Below are positions 1 to 5,950 of a stretch of 6,507 nucleotides of DNA, piece by piece. The stretch comes from Blastocatellia bacterium. Its GTDB lineage: Bacteria; Acidobacteriota; Blastocatellia; Pyrinomonadales; Pyrinomonadaceae. The notes under the pieces were generated by a model, which did not search any database, had not been told where the DNA came from, and saw nothing but the letters and a program-made list of their open reading frames with translations. The stretch's first letter is position 1, and every line of letters starts with the position of its first letter. The stretch is taken from positions 1-6,507 of the forward strand of contig PSRF01000060.1 of the NCBI GenBank assembly GCA_003175865.1, read 5' to 3'. The translations under genes and the position numbers were made by a program.

Positions 1-693
1 GGTTTGAGTCTCGAGTACGTAGATGCACCGGCACTGTTGGCTATCTTTGAGGACGCAGTAGTCAAACGTCGAAATGATTTTATCGCGCTACGTGAAGACC
101 CGGTGATTCTGGACTGCGGAGCGAATATCGGTATAACCGTGTTGCACTACAAACGACTCTATCCGAAAGCTCGCATAGTAGCCTTCGAGCCCGACAAGGA
201 AATCTGCAAAGTCTTAAGAAAGAACCTAATCGCCAATGACGCCGACAACGTCGAAGTTGTGGAGGCTGCCGTGTGGACAACTACTGGCCAACACTCTTTC
301 TTGTCCGAGGGAGCTGACGGAAGTCGGCTAGTCGAACAGGGGGGACGCAAGTCGGCGACGAACGAATACTCAGTGAAGACTGTGCGACTTGCAGACTATC
401 TTGAGACAGGAAGCGTTGACTTCGTCAAACTCGATATCGAAGGGTCTGAGTTAGAGGTGCTCGCAGACTGCGCTGACCGCCTCGCAAATATAGACCAAAT
501 GGTGATTGAATTTCACCTGATGAATGACGCCCCACAGTCGGTTGTGCAAGCTCTCGAATTGCTTTCAGAGGCCCGGTTTAACGTTTCAGTCAACTCTTAC
601 GGTCCATGGGTAGACTTGGCCCACCCCGTAAATAGAGCTGATGGTGATCTCACGTTCGACCAGTACTTGCATATCTGTGCCTGGCGTCAATAA
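1..693 (+). CDS. FkbM-family SAM-dependent methyltransferase, 5' end cut by window
   Basis: Likely an O-methyltransferase of the FkbM family, which moves a methyl group from S-adenosylmethionine to a hydroxyl, in such clusters often on a sugar or polyketide. The frame is open to the first base, so the true start is probably upstream. The TTG at 4 is only the first possible start inside the window and lacks a visible ribosome binding site. Counting from that TTG, SAM-binding motif I is VILDCGANIG (34-43) and the acidic motif is FEPD (61-64). The family hallmark VDFVKLDIEGSELEVL lies at 138-153, with IEFH near 168-171. The visible 229 residues contain nearly the whole Rossmann-like domain; only an N-terminal segment seems missing. 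There is no signal peptide or membrane segment in the visible part, so it should act in the cytoplasm. It ends 58 bases before the next methyltransferase gene on the same strand. The family call is firm; the substrate is unknown. Confidence 0.9.
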   Translation, partial: GLSLEYVDAPALLAIFEDAVVKRRNDFIALREDPVILDCGANIGITVLHYKRLYPKARIVAFEPDKEICKVLRKNLIANDADNVEVVEAAVWTTTGQHSFLSEGADGSRLVEQGGRKSATNEYSVKTVRLADYLETGSVDFVKLDIEGSELEVLADCADRLANIDQMVIEFHLMNDAPQSVVQALELLSEARFNVSVNSYGPWVDLAHPVNRADGDLTFDQYLHICAWRQ

Positions 694-751
694 GCTGAAA
701 CGTACTGATCAGGACTCTGATCGCGTATTTGTGCCCCCAGGCGAATCTGCC

Positions 752-1741
752 ATGACCTTACCTCCAGAATTGCGCTGTGTAATTCACCAACGTCAATTTA
801 GCGAAAGCGGGGACCGATCCGCGCTCATCTGCGAAGAGGGATGCCGAGTGCCTGTTGTGAATAACATTCCGCGATTCGTCAGTTCTGAGAATTATGCTGC
901 GGCTTTTGGCTTGCAGTGGAATGTATTCAAAAAACAGATGCTCGATTCTTTCAGCGGAACTACAATCTTTCGCGACCGATTGATAGGTTGTCTCGGCGGT
1001 TCTCTAGATGTAGTACGCAATAAAAAAGTTTTAGAGGTAGGCTGCGGCGCAGGTCCGTTCACCGAAGTATTGTTGTCTGCTGGTGCAACTGTGTTTGCCT
1101 GCGATTTATCCAATGCAGTTGAAGCAAACTATGAGAACTGCTGTCACTCATCGAAATATTTTGTTTGCCAGGCAGATGTCTATGCTTTGCCCGCACAGCC
1201 AAATTCATTTGATGTGGTTTTATGTCTTGGCGTCGTGCAGCATACACCCGATCCCGAAAAAACAATTGCGACACTGGCTCGATATCTAAAGCCAGACGGC
1301 CTTCTCGTCATTGATCATTACAGCCCGAGCTACCCGAGACCATTCTCGCGAAGAATTCTGCGCGCATTTCTATTAAGACTGCCCTCCTCGCTCACTACGA
1401 AAATAACACTCGGATTGGCACGCACTCTTGTGCAAGTCCACAAACTTACCTGGAATCAACGACGCGGCGTATGGCGGGTCAGGAGGTTTTTGCAGTTTCA
1501 CTCTCCGCTGGTCGATCAATACGATGATCTTCCTCAATTGGGACCAGAGTTGCTCGGTGAATGGTCTGTGGTAATCACACATGATACTTTGACCGACCAC
1601 TACAAGCATCTGCGAAGTGTCGAACAGATCAGCGCTTGCTTGGCTGAGTGTGGTCTGACTCAGATCGAAACGTATTACGGGGGAAATGGCGTTGAAGCGC
1701 GTGCACGCAGGCCGATGTCAAAGGTCCAAGCAAAAGCCTAA
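752..1741 (+). CDS. Zinc-ribbon-like plus class I SAM methyltransferase
   Basis: A 329-residue class I methyltransferase with a small N-terminal zinc-ribbon-like (Trm112-like) segment. The possible metal ligands are C9, H12, C27 and C31, followed by VPVVNNIPRFV. Motif I is VLEVGCGAG (93-101), the acidic residue for the SAM ribose is D108 in ACDLSNAVEAN, QADVYALP follows near 130-137, and FDVVLCLGVVQHT lies at 143-155. The C-terminus GGNGVEARARRP (about 310-321) is, from memory, typical of this family in polysaccharide clusters. The frame is open back to an ATG at 641, but that start would overlap the FkbM gene by 53 bases and add 37 residues unlike the family. ATG 752 is preferred because the ribbon begins right after it and a weak AGGCG lies 7 to 8 bases upstream. 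GTG 731 is a lesser alternative. The middle (about 190-290) is basic and aromatic and probably forms the substrate lid. The substrate is not predictable. Confidence 0.88.
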   Translation: MTLPPELRCVIHQRQFSESGDRSALICEEGCRVPVVNNIPRFVSSENYAAAFGLQWNVFKKQMLDSFSGTTIFRDRLIGCLGGSLDVVRNKKVLEVGCGAGPFTEVLLSAGATVFACDLSNAVEANYENCCHSSKYFVCQADVYALPAQPNSFDVVLCLGVVQHTPDPEKTIATLARYLKPDGLLVIDHYSPSYPRPFSRRILRAFLLRLPSSLTTKITLGLARTLVQVHKLTWNQRRGVWRVRRFLQFHSPLVDQYDDLPQLGPELLGEWSVVITHDTLTDHYKHLRSVEQISACLAECGLTQIETYYGGNGVEARARRPMSKVQAKA

Positions 1742-1794
1742 CTGCGAGGCTGCTTGATTAATGAAGCCAGTTCTTTCAGTTGGCGCAATGAAGT

Positions 1795-2541
1795 ATGAGT
1801 TCGTCCAAAATAACCGAAGAGCGCGATCTTGAGTGGCCCTTTCCGGGCAGACGCTATCCAACCAGGGATGATCCTGATTACCTGGGGTCAAAGGGACTAG
1901 CAATCACACTTAGAAAAGCGATCGAGGTAGAGCTGGCTGGTAAGCGTGACCTGGATATTCTTGATGTGGGATGTGGTGAAAAGCCTTTCTATCCATTTTT
2001 CAAACCTTATTCGAAGTCATACATAGGAACAGACATAATTCAAAGCAGTCCGTTAGTAGACAGGATCTGCCCGGTCGAGGCACTCGCTGCAGAAGATGAA
2101 TCTGCGGATGTGGTGATCTGTTTGTCAGTGCTCGAACATGTTAACGATCCTGCGCGAGCAGTAAAGGAGCTCTACCGCGCAGTGCGCCCTGATGGCGTCG
2201 TATTTGCTAGCACGCATGGTTGCTTTCCGTGGCACCCGCACCCGCAGGATCACTGGCGCTGGACTCAAACAGGGTTACCACTGCTTTTTAAGAATGATGG
2301 GGGCTTTAGCCAAGTCGAACTCTTCGCGACTCGCGGAACCATTTCTGGAATCTTTTTCTTGCTTGCACATTACTCGCAATGGTGGGCCGATCGAAAAGGG
2401 TGGCGCTGGAGATTAAAGAGCCCAATCACCATCTTACTGAATAGAGTTGGTGAGTTTCTTGATGACAGATCTCCGATGCTGCGCGACTTGAATCAACGTG
2501 TAACTGCCATTCCGGAATTTTTCGTTATCGCACGTCGGTAA
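1795..2541 (+). CDS. Class I SAM-dependent methyltransferase (Methyltransf_11 type)
   Basis: A 248-residue methyltransferase with a UbiE/type 11 core. Motif I is ILDVGCGEKPF (55-65), the acidic residue is D80 in GTDI, motif IV/V is ADVVICLSVLEHVNDP (104-119), and RPDGVVFAST (131-140) is the usual strand after the loop. An aromatic and His-rich segment HGCFPWHPHPQDHWRWT (141-157) probably forms the acceptor pocket; it recurs in methyltransferases of glycan clusters (from memory). A hydrophobic stretch TISGIFFLLAHY (182-193) is too short and interrupted to call a membrane helix. The start is the first ATG after an in-frame stop at 1789, so no longer version is possible. No Shine-Dalgarno sequence is visible before it. 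It sits 53 bases after one methyltransferase gene and 38 before the AsnB-like gene, consistent with a shared transcript. The enzyme class is firm; whether it acts on O, N or C is unknown. Confidence 0.88.
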   Translation: MSSSKITEERDLEWPFPGRRYPTRDDPDYLGSKGLAITLRKAIEVELAGKRDLDILDVGCGEKPFYPFFKPYSKSYIGTDIIQSSPLVDRICPVEALAAEDESADVVICLSVLEHVNDPARAVKELYRAVRPDGVVFASTHGCFPWHPHPQDHWRWTQTGLPLLFKNDGGFSQVELFATRGTISGIFFLLAHYSQWWADRKGWRWRLKSPITILLNRVGEFLDDRSPMLRDLNQRVTAIPEFFVIARR

Positions 2542-2579
2542 CTTGTAAGTCTTACGGATAACCCATTTTCTGATTCTCT

Positions 2580-4595
2580 ATGTGCGGTATCTGTGGAGTG
2601 TGGGGCGACAACAACGCCAGCGGCGTTCGCGCTATGGTAAGCGCTTTAAGGCGCCGCGGCCCTGACGACTGCGGAGTATTAACTGACGCGAACGTGACGC
2701 TGGGGATGACTCGCCTTGCCATCATCGATACAAGCCACAGCGGCCATCAGCCAATGGTCTCAGCTGACGGCAAAATTGCAATCGTTTACAACGGCGAGCT
2801 TTACAATTTCCGCGAAGAGCGCTCACTTCTCGAAGCGAGGGGTTATGGTTTCAAATCAGCCTCTGACACCGAAGTGGTATTGAGCATGTATGAGCATTAT
2901 GGCGACGATTTCCTATTTCGCATGCGTGGTATGTTTGCAGTGGCAATTTACGATAAGCGTCGAGGCCCACGACATGAACGACTTTTATTGGCACGCGACC
3001 AGATGGGCATTAAACCGCTTTTGTATACAAGGGTCGGCAAGAGTCTAGTATTCGCGTCAGAAATTAAAGCATTACTAGCCAGCGGGTTGGTAACACCTGA
3101 AGTCGATCCAGTCTCGCTGAGATTGCTTCTGACGCACGGCTCAGTCTACCAGCCAGGCACAATTCTCAAGCACGTCAAGATGTTGCTGCCAGCGCATCGT
3201 CTCATCTGTGAAGGTGATCGCGAAGAACGAATCGAGCGCTATTGGTCTCTTGGGTTGAATCGACGTAGTGATTTCCGCACTTGCCCTTATGAAGAGCAGA
3301 TTGAAGAAGTCGCAAATGCATTGAGACAGTCCGTCCGCTTGCAAATGGTTTCGGATGTTTCGCTAGGAGCGTTTCTTTCTGGCGGTGTGGATTCGTCACT
3401 GCTTGTTGCCATGATGGCTCGTGAGGTGAGCGATCATCGGGTGAAGACCTTTTCAGTCGGCTTTGAAGCGGAAGGCAGTCACATCGACGAAACGGACGAT
3501 GCTGAATGTACCGCCCGCTTCATTGGAACCGACCACACTCGCGTTGTCGTCACCGGCAATGATGTAAGAGCTCGTATTAAGCAGATTGCTTACGATCTGG
3601 ATCAACCTTCCGTTGACGGGGTCAATAGCTACTTTGTATCGATGGCCGCTAGACAGGCAGTAACGGTTGCCATCTCTGGCACCGGGGCTGATGAACTGTT
3701 TGCAGGTTATCCCTGGTTTCAGCAGATGGCAATTGCGCAAACGCAATTGCGGTCGGCTCCGTGGCGATCAGTTGCCGAAGCCGTGCTAGCAGCGATAACA
3801 CGACAACGAGTACTTGATCCTCTTGTCACAAAACCCGGTGGCTATCGCTTAGGTCGATTGCGCGAAAAGGCAGACTTCCTATCGCGCTACTACTCCACAA
3901 ATCCGACCTTTGAAGCTGCCTGGACGGCAAGGTTGATTCAGCCAGACTTGAGAAGTGCCGCTCAAGCAGGAAGATCCCCTCACTATGACCTCCATCCTCT
4001 GGACGAACTCGCGGACGGTACAGTACTTGAGCGCGTCACGGGAGTTTGCCTGCGCGGATATACGACTAATCAGTTGCTACGCGATATTGATGCGGCTTCA
4101 ATGGCGCATAGTCTTGAAGTGCGCGTTCCATATCTTGATCTCGGAGTGGCTGACCTCGTTTTATCTTTGCCTGACACAGCAAAAATGAACACGACGCCTT
4201 CTTCAGCAGCAACTGTCGGAAGCTATCGCGACTTCGGTACCAAGCGCATACTTCTCGACATCGGAAAGCGGATGCTCCCAGAAGGCTTCGACACCAAGGC
4301 GAAGCGTGGTTTTGGAATGCCTTTCAAATCCTGGCTAAACGGTCCTCTGCGGGAAGTAATGATGGATACACTTTCAGAAAGGAAGGTCAAAGCGCGGGGC
4401 TTACTGAACCCCGAAATGGTTTCAGCAGTTAAGGACCACTTTTTTTCAGGAAGGGTTGAATGGTGCCAGCCTTGGCTTTTGATGATGATCGAATTGTGGG
4501 CTAGTGAAGTACTTGACAAGTCGGCGAGGGCATCGATACCGCAGGCAGCACACGCATCTGTCACGGTGCGTGACTTGAATGCTTCCACGACCTGA
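2580..4595 (+). CDS. asnB: Asparagine synthetase B-like glutamine amidotransferase
   Basis: A 671-residue class II glutamine amidotransferase fused to an ATP-dependent synthetase domain, as in AsnB. The N-terminal glutaminase has the nucleophile Cys2 right after the initiator (MCGICGVWG), RRGPDD (25-30), R45 in MTRLAIID, GHQPM (55-59), YNGELYNF (70-77) and SDTE (95-98). The synthetase half has the PP-loop SGGVDSS (267-273), SGTGADELFAGY (366-377), SMAHSLEVRVPYLD (507-520) and KRGFGMPF (575-582). Both active sites look intact. The position that is Glu in the SGEGSDE motif of E. coli AsnB is Thr368 here, so true asparagine synthesis is uncertain. In a glycosylation cluster such proteins may instead amidate a sugar acid or a linked amino acid (inference). 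The start is fixed by Cys2, which must become N-terminal; no Shine-Dalgarno sequence is visible. The last 25 residues or so look like a non-conserved tail. The symbol is given by family, not by proven function. Confidence 0.9.
   Translation: MCGICGVWGDNNASGVRAMVSALRRRGPDDCGVLTDANVTLGMTRLAIIDTSHSGHQPMVSADGKIAIVYNGELYNFREERSLLEARGYGFKSASDTEVVLSMYEHYGDDFLFRMRGMFAVAIYDKRRGPRHERLLLARDQMGIKPLLYTRVGKSLVFASEIKALLASGLVTPEVDPVSLRLLLTHGSVYQPGTILKHVKMLLPAHRLICEGDREERIERYWSLGLNRRSDFRTCPYEEQIEEVANALRQSVRLQMVSDVSLGAFLSGGVDSSLLVAMMAREVSDHRVKTFSVGFEAEGSHIDETDDAECTARFIGTDHTRVVVTGNDVRARIKQIAYDLDQPSVDGVNSYFVSMAARQAVTVAISGTGADELFAGYPWFQQMAIAQTQLRSAPWRSVAEAVLAAITRQRVLDPLVTKPGGYRLGRLREKADFLSRYYSTNPTFEAAWTARLIQPDLRSAAQAGRSPHYDLHPLDELADGTVLERVTGVCLRGYTTNQLLRDIDAASMAHSLEVRVPYLDLGVADLVLSLPDTAKMNTTPSSAATVGSYRDFGTKRILLDIGKRMLPEGFDTKAKRGFGMPFKSWLNGPLREVMMDTLSERKVKARGLLNPEMVSAVKDHFFSGRVEWCQPWLLMMIELWASEVLDKSARASIPQAAHASVTVRDLNASTT
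3729..3750. repeat. 9-bp perfect inverted repeat inside the AsnB-like gene
   Basis: GCAATTGCG at 3729-3737 and its exact reverse complement at 3742-3750 are separated by four bases (CAAA). Each arm contains the self-complementary octamer GCAATTGC, so the site is also a spaced direct repeat of that octamer. It covers codons 384-391, just after the conserved SGTGADELFAGYPWF block. A four-base loop makes a stable RNA hairpin possible. No T-run follows, so it is not a terminator. It may be chance. Confidence 0.5.
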
Positions 4596-4692
4596 CCAAC
4601 GCTGTGCTAATGCAACCACAAATGATTTTTGTTGCCTCAGCATTGCAACTCCGTACCAACCTAACAAACTCAATTCTCCAGCAAATGGCAAC

Positions 4693-5946
4693 ATGAACCG
4701 GCATTTTGAGTCTGATCCCAATCCCGGCGGACCTCGAATTCTATTTCTTGGCTTGCCCGACAATTCTCACACGCACTCATGGATCGACCTGCTTGAAGGA
4801 TCAGAATTCAACGTACGTTTGTTTTCTACTTTTGGCGGCGTTCCACCGAGAGAGTGGGCTGTTCGAACTTACATCACTGGTTTTGGCGCGCCAAGTCAAA
4901 ATGCCGAGCACCGTTCTCGCCTTTATCCCGAAAATGCATTGGGTCGTTTTGTGAAAAGACAAGTCGGCCGAATGTTAGGTATGCCCGACACGACTTCGCT
5001 TGCTGGTCATTGGTTGTCGAGAATTATTCGGAGCTGGCGACCGGACATAATTCATACGCTGGGAATTAACCAGGGAGGCGAGTTCTATCTTCAAACAAGA
5101 CGAAGGTTTCAGCTTGACGGTGTCGGCAAATGGGTACTGCAAACGCGTGGCGGCTCCGATTTAACGATATCGCATTTTGATCCAAAACGGCGTGAGCAAC
5201 TAACGGACGTTCTGCGGTCGTGCGACGTGCTAATTTGTGATAACGAAGTGGATCTAAGTATCGCTAGCAATTTAGGACTGCGCGACCAGCAACGTGCGTC
5301 CATCGCACCCGTTCCTGGCACCGGCGGCATTGACGTAGAGTCAATGCTACAAAAGTGGCAGGGCCAACCCTCAACAAGACAAGCAATCGTTTGGCCCAAA
5401 GCTTACGATTCGGCGTGGGGGAAAATGTTGCCATCTTTCGAAGCACTCAAACTATCCTGGGACGTGATTCGGCCGTGCGAGGTGCACATGCTATCGATGA
5501 ACGATGAATCGTTCATGTGGTTTTGGACGCTACCAGACGAGATCAGGCAGTCATGTCGCACTTATCGCAGAATGCCCCGTTCAGAAGTGCTGGAATTAAT
5601 GCCGAAGGCCAGGGTAATGCTCGCGCCAGCACTCACGGACGGGATCCCAAATTCCTTATACGAGGGAATGGCCGCTGGTGCATTTCCGATCGTCTCACCG
5701 CTCGAAACTATCTCTCCCGTGGTTAAGAGCGAACAGAACGTGCTCTTTGCTCACAACCTTTATCCGCATGAAATCGCAAATGCATTAAAGCGCGCAATGA
5801 CTGATAACGTTATGGTTGATGAAGCAGCTAAGAGAAATGTAGAACTCGTGCGGAACATTGCTGGTAGAGACCGGATTAGACCGCTCGTATTAGAGTTTTA
5901 TCGGGATCTTTTATCCTCACCCGATAAAACCTCCAGGAAAGGGTAG
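4693..5946 (+). CDS. GT-B glycosyltransferase, GT4-like (group 1)
   Basis: A 417-residue GT-B fold glycosyltransferase, expected to move a sugar from a nucleotide-sugar donor to a glycan or lipid-linked acceptor at the inner face of the membrane. The N-terminal domain opens with PRILFLGLPDNSHTHSW (14-30), has SWRPDIIHTLG (114-124) and RGGSDL (152-157). The donor-binding C-terminal domain has DGIPNSLYEGMAAGAFPIVSP (316-336), a form of the GT4 E-x7-E motif in which the first acid is D316 and the second E324. The end, GRDRIRPLVLEFYRDLL, is a typical closing helix. The frame is open to an ATG at 4579 that would overlap the AsnB-like gene by 17 bases, but the extra 38 residues do not resemble this fold, so ATG 4693 just before the first strand is preferred. 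Neither start has a clear Shine-Dalgarno sequence. No signal peptide or membrane helix is seen. Donor and acceptor are unknown. Confidence 0.85.
   Translation: MNRHFESDPNPGGPRILFLGLPDNSHTHSWIDLLEGSEFNVRLFSTFGGVPPREWAVRTYITGFGAPSQNAEHRSRLYPENALGRFVKRQVGRMLGMPDTTSLAGHWLSRIIRSWRPDIIHTLGINQGGEFYLQTRRRFQLDGVGKWVLQTRGGSDLTISHFDPKRREQLTDVLRSCDVLICDNEVDLSIASNLGLRDQQRASIAPVPGTGGIDVESMLQKWQGQPSTRQAIVWPKAYDSAWGKMLPSFEALKLSWDVIRPCEVHMLSMNDESFMWFWTLPDEIRQSCRTYRRMPRSEVLELMPKARVMLAPALTDGIPNSLYEGMAAGAFPIVSPLETISPVVKSEQNVLFAHNLYPHEIANALKRAMTDNVMVDEAAKRNVELVRNIAGRDRIRPLVLEFYRDLLSSPDKTSRKG
5497..5516. repeat. 20-base near-palindrome inside the glycosyltransferase gene
   Basis: ATGAACGAT at 5497-5505 is followed after two bases (GA) by its exact reverse complement ATCGTTCAT at 5508-5516. 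As RNA it could fold with 8 pairs and a TGAA loop. A further CAC (5485-5487) and GTG (5517-5519) could pair outside a nine-base bulge. It encodes part of the segment between the two glycosyltransferase domains (about residues 269-275). No role is evident, and chance is a fair explanation. Confidence 0.45.
5895..5930 (+). repeat. 11-bp perfect inverted repeat at glycosyltransferase 3' end
   Basis: GTTTTATCGGG at 5895-5905 pairs without mismatch with CCCGATAAAAC at 5920-5930, leaving a 14-base loop. The loop holds a second copy of TTTTATC (5909-5915) that could compete for the same GATAAAA arm (5923-5929), giving an alternative 7-bp stem. The structure lies inside the last coding stretch of the glycosyltransferase gene, 4 bases before the ribosome binding site of the next gene. 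No T-run follows on either strand, so it is not an intrinsic terminator. It could limit read-through, stabilise the upstream message or tune translation of the next gene. Confidence 0.55.
5935..5943 (+). promoter_or_regulatory. Strong ribosome binding site for the last methyltransferase
   Basis: AGGAAAGGG lies 7 bases before a TTG triplet at 5951 and directly abuts the TAG stop of the glycosyltransferase gene (5944-5946). It is the only strong Shine-Dalgarno sequence before any gene in the window. It decides the TTG start of the next gene, whose first in-frame ATG comes 60 bases later. The position suggests translational coupling with the upstream gene. Confidence 0.7.
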
Positions 5947-5950
5947 CACC

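Noticed and set aside
705..712. CTGATCAG palindrome and repeated CTGATC in the gap after the FkbM gene
   Set aside because: Too short, and nothing around it suggests an operator or promoter.
641..751. Extended start for the zinc-ribbon methyltransferase
   Set aside because: The added 37 residues overlap the FkbM gene out of frame and do not look like the family; ATG 752 fits the zinc-ribbon start.
2545..2555. GTAAG-T-CTTAC inverted repeat between the third and fourth genes
   Set aside because: The one-base spacer leaves no usable loop and there is no T-run; too short to call a site.
3453..3746. 97-residue open frame on the - strand
   Set aside because: Shadow of the AsnB-like synthetase domain, no domain seen.
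4223..4588. 121-residue open frame on the - strand
   Set aside because: Lies wholly opposite the conserved 3' part of the AsnB-like gene and its translation has no recognisable domain.
4612..4635. Possible terminator after the AsnB-like gene (GCAAC/GTTGC arms and T5 run)
   Set aside because: The stem is only five pairs with mismatches inside, and the T-run lies in the loop rather than after the stem.
4446..4763. 105-residue open frame on the - strand across the AsnB-like/glycosyltransferase junction
   Set aside because: It overlaps two supported genes, has no recognisable fold and no ribosome binding site was noticed.
5895..5930. Rho-independent terminator at the glycosyltransferase end
   Set aside because: The stem is good but there is no T-run after it on either strand, and a gene with a strong binding site follows at once.
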